Source: Anthoceros angustus (Eukaryota > Streptophyta > Anthocerotopsida > Anthocerotales > Anthocerotaceae). From it: a stretch of 64,000 nt of DNA. The notes beneath the pieces are model-generated. The model had not been told where the DNA came from and did not search any database. It was given only the letters and a program-made list of their open reading frames with translations. A program made the translations under genes and the position numbers. Positions 1 to 11,705 of the stretch are shown piece after piece. The DNA lies in NCBI GenBank assembly GCA_010909165.1, contig MU008173.1, positions 620,001 to 684,000 of the forward strand. The letters are read 5' to 3'. The first letter of the stretch is position 1. Every line of letters starts with the position of its first letter.

Positions 1-1374
1 AAGAAGAGAGCTGGTGAACCTTAGAAGGCTCCCAAATCTGCATCCACTGCCACTGTTAGAGAACAACCTACTAAACCAGTGGTAAAAATATTGACTATAT
101 CTCTTACTTCCTCGACACATGACAGATCTTCCTGGTTCCTAGATTCTGGAGCCACAGCACATATTTGTCGTGATGCATCTCAGTTCACCAGTCTTCAACT
201 CACATCAAGTGTGGAGCGTGTCTACCTGGGTGATGAACAGAACGACACCAGTTTGCAGATCCTCGGTCAAGGTTGCTGCAAATTCAGACTGCATGATGAG
301 ACTGTCCTTACCTTACCTGATGTCCTATATGTGCCTCGTATGGCTAAGAACTTGTTGTCATTGAGCAAGTTGATGAAGACTCAGCAGTTTCTCCTCCAAG
401 TTTCAGATACCTCTTGCTATTTCTATAAGAGATCTGCCCATTCTGTATGTGTGCTCCGAGCTTATCCTGAACAGGATTTGTATCTCCTCGACATCAAGTG
501 TATCGTCAGTACTTCTCATCAGGCTCATTCTGCAAGTGTAGGAAACCTTTCAGCTCAACAACAAGCAGTCCTATGGCATGCACGTTTGGGTCATGTGAAT
601 CGTACCACCCTTATTTCTATGAGCAAGGATGATGGTTACCGTGAACCCTTACCCTCTTGCCTCAAGGATCTGCCACTTTGTGAGACATGTGCATTGGCTA
701 AACAGAAGGAACTCCCTTTTCCTCACACCCCTGCTCACAGATCTTCACGGCTGCTTGAGCTAGTTCACGCTGATATCTCTGGCCGCCTCCAGGTTTCTTC
801 ACTTGGGGGGGCAGACTATTATCTAACTATTACTGATGACTACAGCCGATACACATGGACATTCCCCATGCATAAGAAAAGTGACACCTTTCTCTTATTT
901 AAGGACTGGTTAGTCACTGTACAACGACAGACTGGTTGTCTTTTGAAACTGTTCAGGCCTGATAATGGCACTGAATTTGTGAACAATGCTTTTTCCACTT
1001 TCCTGGAATCACAAGGCGTTATACATCAGCTCATTGTGCCATATACGCAGCAGCAGAATGGTGTTGCAGAACGTAAGAATCAGACACTTATGGGAATGAC
1101 AAGAGCTATGATATTATGGTCAGGCTTACCATCTCCATATTGAGCCGAAGCAGTAGTCACTTCCACATACATCCTAAACAGATTGCTGACCAGCTCTCTT
1201 AATTCCAAGACACCATATGAGCTTTTCTGGGACAGAAAGCCTAGCTTGCTGCATCTTAGGGTATTTGGTTCTAAAGCTTTTGCCTACATACCTTCTGAGA
1301 AGAGACTCAAGCTTGATAACCGATCTCGCAGCCTTATTTTCATTGGTTATAGCGAAAATGTGAAGGCTTATAAA
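1..1374 (+). mobile_element. Outer Ty1/Copia element, 5' portion (protease-integrase)
   Basis: This is the left part of a Copia LTR retrotransposon polyprotein; its 5' LTR and gag lie outside the window. The frame from 79 shows the aspartic protease motif DSGAT (around residue 23), the GAG-pre-integrase motif LWHARLGH and an HHCC-type CETCALAK segment. The integrase core follows, with HADIS, RPDNGTEF and NGVAERKN supplying the D, D and E residues. A single TGA at 1141-1143 replaces the expected Trp (PY-stop-AEAVVTS), after which the same frame continues to FIGYSENVKAYK at 1374. The frame is then cut by the LTR of a second element and resumes at 8540. Apart from the one stop this stretch reads well, so it is younger or better preserved than most repeats here. 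Confidence 0.93.
1370..1374. repeat. Target-site duplication ATAAA (left copy)
   Basis: Five bases directly before the 5' LTR of the inner Copia element. The identical pentamer follows the 3' LTR at 8535-8539, as expected for Copia integration. Confidence 0.9.
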
Positions 1375-1598
1375 TGATAAAATAGCTTACTATTAGGGCA
1401 CTCTTCACTAGGGCACCTAGGACTTAATAATTAATTTAGTCCTTAGGGCTCTAGGTAGTTTCTTATAGTAGTTATTTAATTGGTTAGTTGTTACAACCAC
1501 TTATTGGTTACAACTACCTTGCCTACATAAAGGCATGTACTTTCTATTATGAATGTAATGCAACACATATTGCTAGAGCTTGTGTATGATTCTCATCA
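1375..1598 (+). repeat. 5' LTR of inner Copia element
   Basis: Starts TGATAAAATAGC and ends ATTCTCATCA. It aligns along its whole length with 8310-8534; I see one A/T substitution and one T indel near the TAGTTATTT segment. The LTR carries the element's promoter and polyadenylation signals by family analogy; no element was tested. Confidence 0.94.
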
Positions 1599-1609
1599 TG
1601 GTATCGAGC
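1599..1609 (+). promoter_or_regulatory. Primer-binding site (initiator Met tRNA type)
   Basis: TGGTATCGAGC lies immediately after the 5' LTR. Plant Copia elements typically have TGGTATCAGAGC, complementary to the 3' end of initiator tRNA-Met; this copy lacks one A of that consensus. Position and sequence support priming of minus-strand DNA synthesis. Confidence 0.8.
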
Positions 1610-2381
1610 ACACTTGCTCTTTGTTTGCTTGTGCATCCTCATGCATCTAAGTAGCTTATCTAGGAGACACTTTCTAATCTAGCATTTGCCTAGATGGATT
1701 GTGTTTATCCTAGAATTGCTATCTTTGCATGCATTCTTTTATGCTAACATTTCTCTTCTAACAATGCTTTTATGCACTAATTCTTTGTTCTTCCTCCATG
1801 GATTTGTGTTCCTTAGAAGGAGAAGGCATAGAGTTAAGAAGAGAAGTAGTCTGCAAGACAACAAGAACAAATTAGGAGCCCAACACATAGAAGCAATAGA
1901 AGACAACAAGCTATAGAGGGAGAGATAGGAGAAACCTCCTCTTGTATAGCAAACTTCATTGCATCTATTTTAATTTCTAAACCGGATCAAGGGAAGTTTA
2001 TCAAGCTAGCTAGACGTGATTTGCTAGAAGTTTTAGTCCAATTCACGTCAAGGCATTAGAATTAGCTCTCCAACATATCCCAAATTTGAATCTGGTATTA
2101 GTACTCCTTTATCTTCTAGTCTGCAAGACAAAATAGCATAGAAACTCTTAGATTTCAAGAAATTGATAGTCAATTAGCAACTCTTAGAATCCAATCCTTT
2201 GATCTTAAGGAGAATTATCTGAATTAAGGACAAAATTGTCTATTCTCTCTAAGGTTGATAATGCGCAGAGATTTGAGAGCATGCTATCATCATCCGAATC
2301 GACTATGATGCAAGAGAAGAGTTTCGCGTGCAATAGAGAAGATGAGAGGTCAGCGAGGCCTAGTCCTCTAAATCACCTACA
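1610..2381 (+). other. Untranslated leader of inner Copia element
   Basis: AT-rich sequence between the primer-binding site and the first gag ATG at 2382. I see no convincing coding content; the short open frames here have no recognisable motif. Confidence 0.55.
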
Positions 2382-2890
2382 ATGGCTGGAGTGATCAATA
2401 ATGAAGAACAAACTGCTCCTAATTCCCCATTGGGTAATGATAATGCTAACACTTCATTGCATTATCATTATGGTGACTTCAAAGAGAAAGATAGATTCAA
2501 TGGAAGGGATTATGACATCGGTCATTGAGAATGCGAGGAGCTTTGCGGCAAAGAGACCTTTGGGGCATCGTCGATGGATCAATTCCAAGGCCACACGCCC
2601 GATTTGAACGTGAACTTCAACCTTCCGGGACGCCAGGACGAAGGCACAAGATTTATTGGTCATGGACTTTCTCAACATATGGTGAGACATGTCGCACACG
2701 CAAAGACCTCCAAGGATATGTGGACTCACCTTGCTCAATTATATTCATCTCGAGATGTAATGAGTATTGTTGCGCTTCACGTAACTTCCGCAACCTCTCA
2801 ATGAAGGAGTCCGACACCATCGAACATCATGTTAATGCATTTCGATTGGCACGATCCCATTTGGAATCTTCAATCATGTCTATCTCGTAG
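2382..2890 (+). pseudogene. gag of inner Copia element, frameshifted
   Basis: Starts at ATG 2382 (MAGVINNEEQ...) and runs 48 codons to a stop at 2526-2528. Gag-like sequence then continues in other frames, including AKTSKDMWTHLAQLYSS around 2700-2755 and ESDTIEHHVNAFRLARSHLE around 2811-2868. This is the UBN2/retrotransposon gag pattern in which W-x-x-L-x-x-x-Y precedes the helical core. At least two frame changes are needed to follow it. Encodes the capsid-like protein by family; non-functional as written. Confidence 0.75.
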
Positions 2891-3230
2891 ATGGAGGCTT
2901 ACGTCATTCTCTTATCTTCATTGCCACCTTCTTATAGGGCTTTCATTACAACTCAAAATGCGTGATTCGCAATGTCGAAAAGCTGCAGATGAAGATCCAA
3001 ATGAAGAGCCGACATCGAGCCCGAACTTATTGGAGCATTGCTACGAGGAGGCAAGCGACGTCATCATCACTCCGAGCCAACAAGCGGTGATGTATTCACA
3101 AAGGGGTAGAGGAAGAGGACGAGGCGAGGCCGAGGTTCTACTTTCCGACCCCATATCCTGCACATACTTTCCATGATGGAGAGGCATCTTCTTCAACACC
3201 GCAAGAGGTAACAAGAAGATCGGGATTATA

Positions 3231-6200
3231 TGTAATTGGTGCGTAATCCCAAATCACATGGAAAAGGATTGTCGTAAGAAGAAGAATGGGAACCTCGCAA
3301 GGAGGCCCCACAGCTAACATTGCAAGAAACAATCTTCCTCAACTCCAGCAGTGCTCACTGTGTGCTTGGCTTCTTCCAAGCCCTCCAATACCTCATGGTA
3401 CTTAGACAGTGGAGCTACTTCACATATTTGTTACAACAGAAACTCTTTTGAGTCTTACTCACCAGCCCCAGGACATCAGTCTGTCCTCCTGGGAGATGAT
3501 CACAACCTACCCATTGCGGGTGTCGGTTCAGTTGTATTCAAGTGTGATTCAGGTCAGGTTCTTCATCTTCATCACGTCCTCCATGTTCCTTCAATGTGCA
3601 AGAATCTAGTATCACCGCAAGTCTTTGTCAAGAACACACTGGTGATCCTTTATGATAGTTGTCTTCTCTCTTTCATAAGTGATAGAAACTATACAATGCA
3701 GGCACTTTAGATGATGGTCTCTATAGATTGTCGACAAGTGGGAGCCACCCATTCGCTAATGTTGCCATTCCAAACCCAAATGACACCTACCCAAACCATG
3801 CTTTGGCATTGTCGCCTTGGTCATCCTAATAGTCAAAAATTAATCCAAATGTCTAAGGGAGCTTTATATAGAACCCTTGCCTTGCAAAGGTTGAACACCT
3901 ACCTTGGTGCGAATCTTGTGTCCTCACTAAACGACATCAAGAGCCTTTCAAAATAAATCTCCACAAAGGGCCAAGTCACCTTTAGAGATAGTGCACAGAC
4001 ATTTGTGGACCCTTGTCTACACCTCCTTTAGTGGTAGTAGATATTTTTGACCTTCAGATGATTTCTCTCGCTTGTCTTTTCCTACATCCCGAAAAACAAG
4101 AGTGATGCCTTTCACTTCTTCAAGGACTACATGAAATGGGTGAGAGACTTACGGATCACAAACTCAAGACCTTACGTTCCGACAATGGTGGAGAGTTTAC
4201 ATCTCGAATTTGAGGATTTTGTCGATGAAGGTATAGCTCAACAACTTACGATTGTCTACACTCCTCAACAAAATGGCGAGAACAAGAATCTACGCCTCAA
4301 GAGATCACAGGTTGCTTATTGGTACAAGCTAAGTTATCTAAGGCTTATTGTGAGGCCCTCCTAAAGAACCTATCTCATGAATCGATTGCCTACATCAGTT
4401 CAAGGTATGACTCCATATGAAGCATTCATTGGCAAGAAGCCTTCTATTGACCACCTTGAATTTTTGGATCCCGCATATGTTTTTATTCCCAAAGCATTGC
4501 GTAAGTTGGATCCCAAAGCAACTAAGTACACTTTCATTGGCTACAGAAGGTATCAAAGGGTACAAATTGTTCAACCCTTCTACAAGGCAACTTTTATACG
4601 CCGAGTGTTACTTTTCATGAGTCTTACCTCTTTTCCCCAGTGGGAGCGATAGGCTTGGTCCTCCTCTTGATGAGACCATTGACCCTTCTTATTTTGATGA
4701 TCTTGATTATTTCACTCCATTTCCCATTCCCGCTTCGTGTTCCTTTAGTTGAACCTATTATGCGGAGGAGGAGGAGTTAGCATCTATTCCACAACCGCAA
4801 CTCGATGTTGACATCCCAGAGGCGCCATTGACACTCATGATGATGAGTTTGATGACCCTCCGGAGGATGACATTGTGGAGCCAGCAGATCCTCGTTGATC
4901 CCGCCTCCGTGGATGATGCACTGCACAAAGGTACAACCTTAGATCCCGACCTACTATCTCAGTCCTGCAGTTGGAAGGAACCTCCTTTAGGATACCTAGC
5001 TGTTTTGATGATCCTATACCCCTATATCACTTTATTCTCAAGCTGTCTACAAGGCAACTATAGACCCGGAAGAACCTCTTACCTTAAAACAAGCTTTCTC
5101 TTCTCCGAAAAGACTTATGGAAGGTAGTCAGAGATTCGAATATAATTCCCTAGTTAATAACTCTACATGGAATTGGTCAAACCACCTAGGGGTAGGAAGA
5201 TAGTAACCAGCAAATGGGTATTCAAAATTAAAAGAAAAGGAGATGGTTCTATAGAAAGGTATAAGGCACGCCTAGTAGCGAGGTTTTACACAAATTCTGG
5301 TCTAGATTACATACCTTGGGCCACTTATGCCCCAAGAGCCAAATTTGCCACACTTGAATGATATTTGCCTTATGTGCCCAACATGATCTTGAACTCCACA
5401 TGATGGATGTTAAGACAAGATATTTGTATGGGCGCAAGAGGAAATATACATGAGACAACCCGAGGGTTCAAGTCAAAGGCAAAGAAGATTGGGTATGCCG
5501 ACTCATCAAAGGTTTGTATGGCCTTAAGCAAGAATTGGAACTTAACCATACATGTACAACTTATTGGGAGAGGATTTAAGCAAAGCCGGTGATGCTTGTA
5601 TGTACATCCTAATATCCGCAATGATATATTTTATCTTCTACTTTATGTTGATGATGTTTTTATGGCAACAAACTCCCTCACTCTCCTAGCGAAACTAAAG
5701 CATGGCTTAGGACTCTATTTGAGATGTCCGATCTAGGAGAAATGACATATGCACTTGGTGTTAATATTATACTAAATAGAGGTAATAAGACTCTAAGTAT
5801 AGTTCAAACCAAGTATATTAAGGAGAGTTTAGCTAAATTTGGACTTGAGGATGCAAAGCCCGCACACACCTTTTGCAAGTGGTGTTAGGCTTACCTCGAT
5901 ATGAGTCCCAAAACAATGAAGAAAAGCTAGAAATGTCGAGTTCCATACCGACATCTTGTTGGCACTCTAATATATTTATGCAATTTTACGAGACCGATAT
6001 ATCTTTTGAAGTCGCCTCGCTCACAATTCTTGGAGAACCACGGGCGTGAGCCTTTGGATGTCTGTTAAGCGTATATTCGATACCTTAAAGGCACTATGTA
6101 CAGGGATCGATGTTCAAGCATACACCAGCTATCAACACATTAACTCTAACGGCATATGCCGATGCCGATTATTGGTGACCAATACCTAAAAATCAGATCG

Positions 6201-6600
6201 TGGTATGTATTACTCTTGGAGGAGCACCAATATCTGGTCAAGTAAGAAACAACCTACTATAGCTTTGTCATCAACTGAGTGGTACTAACCTCGGTTCTAA
6301 AGACATAGTGTGGTCCAGTTAGTTTTGAGTGAACTTCACCATCCTCAACTTAAGCCTACATCTTTGTTTAGTGATAGCGGTGCCATTGCACTTGCACGAA
6401 ATCTGTTTTCATTCTAGAACTAAACATATAGCTGTTGAGTATCACTACATAAGGGAAAAGTTAGAAGATCAAACCATAAATATTAGTTATGTTCAAACTT
6501 TAGACAATGCTTGATTATTAACAAAGTCATTGGGAATTGAGTTACATAGGAAACACATGAAATGTTTGGGTATAATGGACACACTGTCCAAACCTTTAAC
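3231..6600 (+). pseudogene. pol of inner Copia element, heavily decayed
   Basis: Begins with a zinc knuckle CNWCVIPNHMEKDC (C-x2-C-x4-H-x4-C, 3231-3272). Protease follows (WYLDSGATSHIC, around 3393-3428), then pre-integrase LWHCRLGHPN (around 3802). Integrase remains include YTPQQNGENKN around 4258, where the usual VAER is damaged. Next come the linker and the reverse transcriptase: TSKWVFKIKRKG around 5207, GLYGLKQ around 5513, and the catalytic LYVDDVF around 5641. An RNase H trace (AYADADY) lies near 6150. Stops and shifts occur every 100-400 bases, so no polyprotein is possible. The domain order is that of Copia. Confidence 0.85.
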
Positions 6601-8298
6601 CTAATACTCACCCTAGCAGCCTTAGGGCCGATTTAAGATAACCTTAAAATCTTAGCCCAAAAATTATTGTCTTACTATTTTCTGAACATTTTTCTTCTTC
6701 TATCTCAAAATAGCTTAGGTCATCCCTGCCTTCCTCTTCATAGACGGCCAACATAGAACCTGGAATATTTATATTAAAAATAAAAATAATATTTAAGCAG
6801 TATTTATGTGATTAAAACAATAAATTCCCTTAGCACCAAAGGCACCTACGGAAAATATGTTTGATATGTCCTGGAAATTCCTCACATGGGAGACTTGCTA
6901 TTTTTATCATGTGGATGGTAGTTTCCTCACATATATAGGAGTCCGGACATCTCCTTTTCACTTAAACCTAAGGTGAGTATGTATACTTTATTTTCTGGTC
7001 ACCTTTTGGTAGAATTCGCTTATAATAGCCCATGTTTTTGTCTTTAATACACTTAGGGAAACAAAATGTGTTTACAGCCGCATCAATGCAGAAAATTTAT
7101 GCTAGGTTATTCGATCCTAAAACTCATATAGAAATTAGGATGCTTAAAATCGGATAACCCTTATTTAATATATTGCACCTTTCTTTTCCCTTCCTTGTCA
7201 TATCCTCCCCATGCCGTCTCCACCCATCTCGCAAACGCCACCACACAAGTGTCGACCTCTTATCCATCAAGTCGTTAGCATCCTTGTAATCCACTTGTGT
7301 CATAGCTTCTTCTTAGAAGCATAAGATGGGCAGCAATCTTTCCTACAAACACTTTTGGCGGTGGGCTTTTTTGGGGGAGCATCATTCATTGAGGGGAGGG
7401 CACGTCCTCATCACCTAGGCTGCGCTTCCTCCCCTTTGGTGAGCACATCCAGAATTGCTTCACAAATGAAGACATGGCGAAAATGAAGACATGGCGAAAA
7501 TGAAGACGCAATCTTACACTTCGGACTTCAGCTTTCCTCTTCGCTGGAGCGCCCCAGAGGATCCTTAGGCATCTCGTTCCCCATCCTCCGAGGATGAGGT
7601 CGATCAATGACAAATGCGGAGATTTCTTTACGAAAGGTGCAGGAAGGACGAGGTCTGGAGGCGAGACTCTTCATCACCAGGGGACACGACTAGATGCATC
7701 AGCAGGTAGGGGCGCCCGTCCTTTTGTTTGGGCGCCAGCGCCGTGAGCGCCTTGCTGCAAGGACGCCGACAGACGGCTGGAAGGCGCGCCCGCCTACGCG
7801 GCGCGGGCGGGCGGAGAGGGCCAGGGGCTCGGGACAGGCGATGGCGCCCACGTGGCGCCTCCCGTGGCGCCTCCTCCGTGGGCGGATTGGGCGCGCCTTG
7901 CTGCGGTAGCCACCCCTCCCCGCCATCGCCATCACCGCACATGTACCAACCACCAAGTTGTCGGGATCGCGTTCGTGAAGTTTGAGGAAGAAGGGTATTA
8001 TCCATTATCCTTTTGTTTTTCCTTTTCGGAAATTAGGGTATTTTCTGGATTTTCCCCTATATATAAATTCCCTTAAATACTTTTAATTAGTTTTAATTCC
8101 ACCTATTTATTGAAGTTGGGTTATTAGTTTCTCATCTCAGCTCTCCTTAAGTGGGAGTTATTTTAATAGTGATTATTACTTTCAGTTTTTACCTTAAGTT
8201 TTACTTTATGCCTTTAAGTAAAGTTTAGTTAGGGACTAGTTTTTACTAGACTAGTTTTTCCTAGACCTCTTTTGGTCGAAAATCACCCCTAGTTCATA
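6601..8298 (+). other. Non-coding 3' region of inner Copia element with a GC-rich island
   Basis: This 1.7-kb stretch between RNase H remains and the 3' LTR has no retroelement domain. Most is AT-rich, but 7690-7930 is strikingly GC-rich (repeated GGCGCC, GCGGGCGG) and then returns to AT-rich sequence. The composition break suggests captured host or foreign DNA. Open frames on both strands inside the island are probably a by-product of its GC content and show no family resemblance. Confidence 0.6.
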
Positions 8299-8300
8299 GT

Positions 8301-8309
8301 GAGTGGGAG
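8301..8309 (+). promoter_or_regulatory. Polypurine tract of inner Copia element
   Basis: GAGTGGGAG lies directly before the TG of the 3' LTR, the standard position for plus-strand primer generation in Copia elements. Confidence 0.75.
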
Positions 8310-8534
8310 TGATAAAATAGCTTACTATTAGGGCACTCTTCACTAGGGCACCTAGGACTTAATAATTAATTTAGTCCTTAGGGCTCTAGGTAGTTTCTTT
8401 TAGTAGTTATTTTAATTGGTTAGTTGTTACAACCACTTATTGGTTACAACTACCTTGCCTACATAAAGGCATGTACTTTCTATTATGAATGTAATGCAAC
8501 ACATATTGCTAGAGCTTGTGTATGATTCTCATCA
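8310..8534 (+). repeat. 3' LTR of inner Copia element
   Basis: Begins TGATAAAATAGC and ends ATTCTCATCA; nearly identical to 1375-1598. Followed by the second ATAAA target duplication (8535-8539). Confidence 0.94.
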
Positions 8535-9310
8535 ATAAACTGATTGACCCCTGCTCACGTTAGCTTGTCCTAGCACGTCTACAGTGTGACCTTCCTTGAA
8601 CCACTACAACCAGTTACACAGTCAGTAGTTTTTGATACATACTCTGGTTCAGATGTGTCAGTTGCAACTCTGGATACCGAAGATGAGTCTGCTGGACATG
8701 TTTCAGTTTATCCCCTTGATGTTGATGGTGATCCAGGTGTTCCCCCTGTCCCTCCAGCTGCTCATCTGCCGGTCCCCGATGCCCCGCCAGATACTCCTGC
8801 TCCAGTCCTAGATCATGCTGCAGCCCAAGCATAGTTAGATTCAGATGCCTTAGTCATTGCGGATGATTTTGCAGAGGACGACAATATTCTCTTACCCGAG
8901 CCTCCCCCGCTAGAGGTGCATCGACCAGATTTACCAGCAGCAGTAGAGGAGGCCCCCTTGGTAGATGTCCTTGAACCAGATGCTGGCCCTCGACTTTTAG
9001 AATGTTCCGTCTCACTGTCTCGAATATTTAGATCTTTAATGTTGCAATTGCTCTCCATTTTCATTGGAATCTGCTTGTTCCTTCAAATGACCAATAAAAA
9101 CAAGAACATCATGTTATGTAGAATGTCAACTGTCAAAGAATGGAGGAGTTTAAGGCAAGGTTCAGTGCGTGCCAGACCACCATTCCAAGCTCATTTTCCG
9201 AGATTTTTATGTAATAAATGATGCGTTGTTAAAACTTTTTCCAAGAGTCTGCAAAAGTGGTTAAGTATGCCCCATTTTACTACGCGAAAGAGCCGTTTTT
9301 CTCTCCGTTT
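8535..9310 (+). mobile_element. Outer Copia element, linker between integrase and RT
   Basis: After removing the inner element and one target duplication, the outer frame continues: KAYK from 1374 joins LIDPCSR at 8540, then a stop. A Pro/Asp/Val-rich segment follows (for example PPVPPAAHLPVPDAPPD around 8742-8792), typical of the variable region between Copia integrase and reverse transcriptase. It fades by about 9000, and I see nothing recognisable between about 9080 and 9310. Confidence 0.75.
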
Positions 9311-9324
9311 CAGCGGAATCCGCC

Positions 9325-10480
9325 CATTGGGTGCAAACTTATAATTGGCTCCTTCTCATTTGTCTTGAATTCGTTTGCGGTAGACTCCACTGCAACCGAG
9401 TGTTGAATGTCAGGACGAGTCCAATTGCTCACAAAAATCAAGCTACCTACTGCGTGACGATAAGGAACATCAGCCATATCTGCCTTATCAGCATTAGTGA
9501 TGGGGCATTCATAACGGGTAAGTTTAGCCCCAACAGCTCCAGGTGTACTTGCTGGATGTGCCTGAAGCATGTTAAACTTATGCAAAATTTCTGCTATGTA
9601 CTTGTGTTGATGAATGATCAAGAACCGTTCAAACCTAAGCCTGAGTAATTGGATGCCTAAACAGAACCGAAGGTCACCACTATCTGTCATCTCGAAGGTC
9701 TGGCTAAGGAGACCCTTGACACGGGCAAGAAGGTCAGTGCTGTTAGAAGCCAGGATAACATCATCTACATACAGTGCTAGGAGAACATAATTGGCTCCAT
9801 CTTGCAGGACATACACATTGAAGTCTGCTGTACACTGGATTTTAATGCTTTATCGCAGCGTTTATACCAACGTTCTGCACTTTGCTTGAGCCCATAGAGG
9901 CATTTAACAAGTACACACACGTGGTCTGGATGTTCAGGGTTCACATAGCCTTCGGGCTGCTCCATGTACAACTCCTCTTGAAGGATGCCATGGAGAAAAG
10001 CCGTGCAGACATCCATCTGCTGGAGTTCCAAATCATGTTCAGCTGCGAGGGCAAGAATAAGTCGAATGGACTGAGCACGAACCACAGGTGAGAATGTTTC
10101 CTAGTAGTCCAGCCCAGCAATTTGTGTAAACCCTCGAGCGCATCAGCGTGCTTTATATCTGGCAATCTCCCCAACTACATTCAACTTGTATTTAAAAACC
10201 CACTTACATGTGATAGGTTTCCTGTTTGCAGGGCGAGGGACAAGACGCCAGGTTCCATTCTTCATCAAGCTGTTGTACTCGTCATCAACAGCAAATTTCC
10301 ATTTTTCCTTATCCGGGCCTGTGAATGCTTCTGTGAGAGTTGAAGGCTCAGGTGGGATAATAGGAATAGAGGTTGTGGCAGCACCAGCAGTATGGCTTCT
10401 GAAATCTATGGATGTGTATCTCGTCTCCTGCCAATCAGAGGGTGGAGGACGATGGCGAGTAACCCAGGCCGAGCCCATTG
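9325..10480 (-). pseudogene. Outer Copia reverse transcriptase, inverted segment
   Basis: Reads on the minus strand while both flanks read on plus. From 10478 downwards it gives TWRLVPRPANRKPITCKWVF, then MDVCTAFLHGILQEELYMEQ with GLYGLKQS (around 9890-10030). The catalytic LYVDDVILAS lies around 9760, and PYRHAVGSLIFVSNWTRPDI comes at the far end around 9420. These are the Copia RVT_2 motifs in the right order. At least two frame breaks separate the pieces. The RNase H that should follow lies in the opposite orientation at 10485, so the segment was inverted after insertion. Confidence 0.88.
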
Positions 10481-10484
10481 GACT

Positions 10485-11207
10485 GCTGTCAAGAGGATAT
10501 TTTGATATTTACGTGGAACTCACTTCTATGGCCTTTGTTACAAGCATACTGGACAGTCCCCACTTACCTTGCATGGCTTCACAAACGCCGATTGGGCTTC
10601 CGACAGTGACTCTAGGAAGAGTCTCTCGACCTATGTTTTTCTCCTTGCACAGGCTGCCGTTAGCTGGAGCTGCAAGAAGCAAACCAGCATTGCGTTATCG
10701 AGTACTGAGGCGGAATATAAATCCCTGACATATACAACTAAGGAAATCGAATGGGAAAGGTCTTTTCTTGCTGATATCGGACAAGAGCAGTTAGGTCCCA
10801 CTCACCTGCAGTGTGATAACCAGTCGGCTATTGCTCTCGTCTCCAACCCTCGCCAGCTATGTGGGTTTCATCCCACTCCTCTTCAGCTGGCTTCCTCTTG
10901 GCAGACTGCTCCTTCTGTGTCCTACTTCGCTTGGACCTTTTCGAGGGCATTGTGCACATCAGGACAGCGCTTACAACTTGGACTCCAGCAAAGATGCAAG
11001 TGATGAGGACCGCGTATGCAGCTGCGAGATTTGTAGCAGTCTCCATGACTCTCCAGCTCACGCGTCCTTGTTTGGTTATGATCGCAGCAATTCAAGTTCC
11101 TTGTACCCGCCTCTGCCTCGTGACTGTCCTGTGTCTTCTTCATTGATGACCCCGTCCTTCGTCAATTGCGCCCTGACCTCCCTAAGCTCGTTTCGCTTAA
11201 GGGAGGG
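10485..11207 (+). pseudogene. Outer Copia RNase H and 3' end
   Basis: Begins AVKRIF-stop-YLRGT, then GFTNADWASDSDSRKS, SWSCKKQTSIALSSTEAEY and LQCDNQSAIAL, the standard Copia RNase H1 motifs (D, E, D). The frame degenerates after about 10850. A polypurine stretch GGGAGGG at 11201-11207 precedes a TGTTAGGAAT start of the presumed 3' LTR. Confidence 0.87.
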
Positions 11208-11410
11208 TGTTAGGAATTAAGCCTTACTCGCTTAGGGTTAATTATCGGGTTATTTATAATTAGGTTTTATTATCTAAGGGTCATCTAGTGAAGAGGCACC
11301 TAGTGCATATATAGACATACTTTAAACACTTTTTGTATTTCATTCATTCATTCTTATCAATTGTCTTATGTTCTTTTCTCTCCTGCTCTTCCTTTCTGGT
11401 CATGTCCTAT
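11208..11410 (+). repeat. Probable 3' LTR of outer Copia element
   Basis: Starts TGTTAGGAATTAAG directly after the polypurine tract, is AT-rich and non-coding. The partner LTR is outside the window, so the 3' end is a guess. Confidence 0.5.
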
Positions 11411-11584
11411 TGTTATGTCCAATAATCGTCACCTCCGCGCGACCCTGAATTGCGTGGCGGCGTGGGCCGCACACAAACGCATAGTCGCCGGCGCGAGGCG
11501 TCCGTACGTCTGGTGAGCTCCTCCAGGAACACGTCTGGCGGGGCTCCCCATTGGGACAGTCGGGTGGGTTTTTTTTTAGTGTAT

Positions 11585-11705
11585 TCTCTATGTTCTCTGT
11601 TGGGTTTCCTCTAGGTTCTCCTTTAGGGTTTTCTCTAGGTTCTCCTTTAGGGTTTTCTCCAGAGTCTCTTTTAGGGTATTCTCTAGATTCTCTTTTAGGT
11701 ATACT
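11585..11705 (+). repeat. Imperfect 24-25 bp tandem repeat in retroelement leader
   Basis: Four to five imperfect copies of CTCTAGGTTCTCCTTTAGGG followed by TTTT, lying just upstream of the first ATG (11711) of the non-LTR element. Such repeats could belong to its 5' UTR or promoter. Confidence 0.65.

Larger units (their letters stand above)
1375..8534 (+). mobile_element. Inner Ty1/Copia retrotransposon, complete with both LTRs
   Basis: A 7.16-kb element bounded by near-identical 224/225-bp LTRs beginning TG and ending CA and flanked by the ATAAA duplication. Order inside: primer-binding site, 5' leader, gag, zinc knuckle, protease, integrase, reverse transcriptase, RNase H, then 1.7 kb of non-coding 3' sequence and a polypurine tract. 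The order protease-integrase-RT-RNase H is diagnostic of Copia. The coding region is broken by many frameshifts and stops, so it cannot make its own proteins as written. The two LTRs differ by only about one substitution and one indel, which implies recent insertion. Confidence 0.94.

Noticed and set aside
7628-8005. Overlapping open frames in the GC-rich island
   Set aside because: Low-complexity Arg/Pro/Ala products in several frames at once; explained by GC content.
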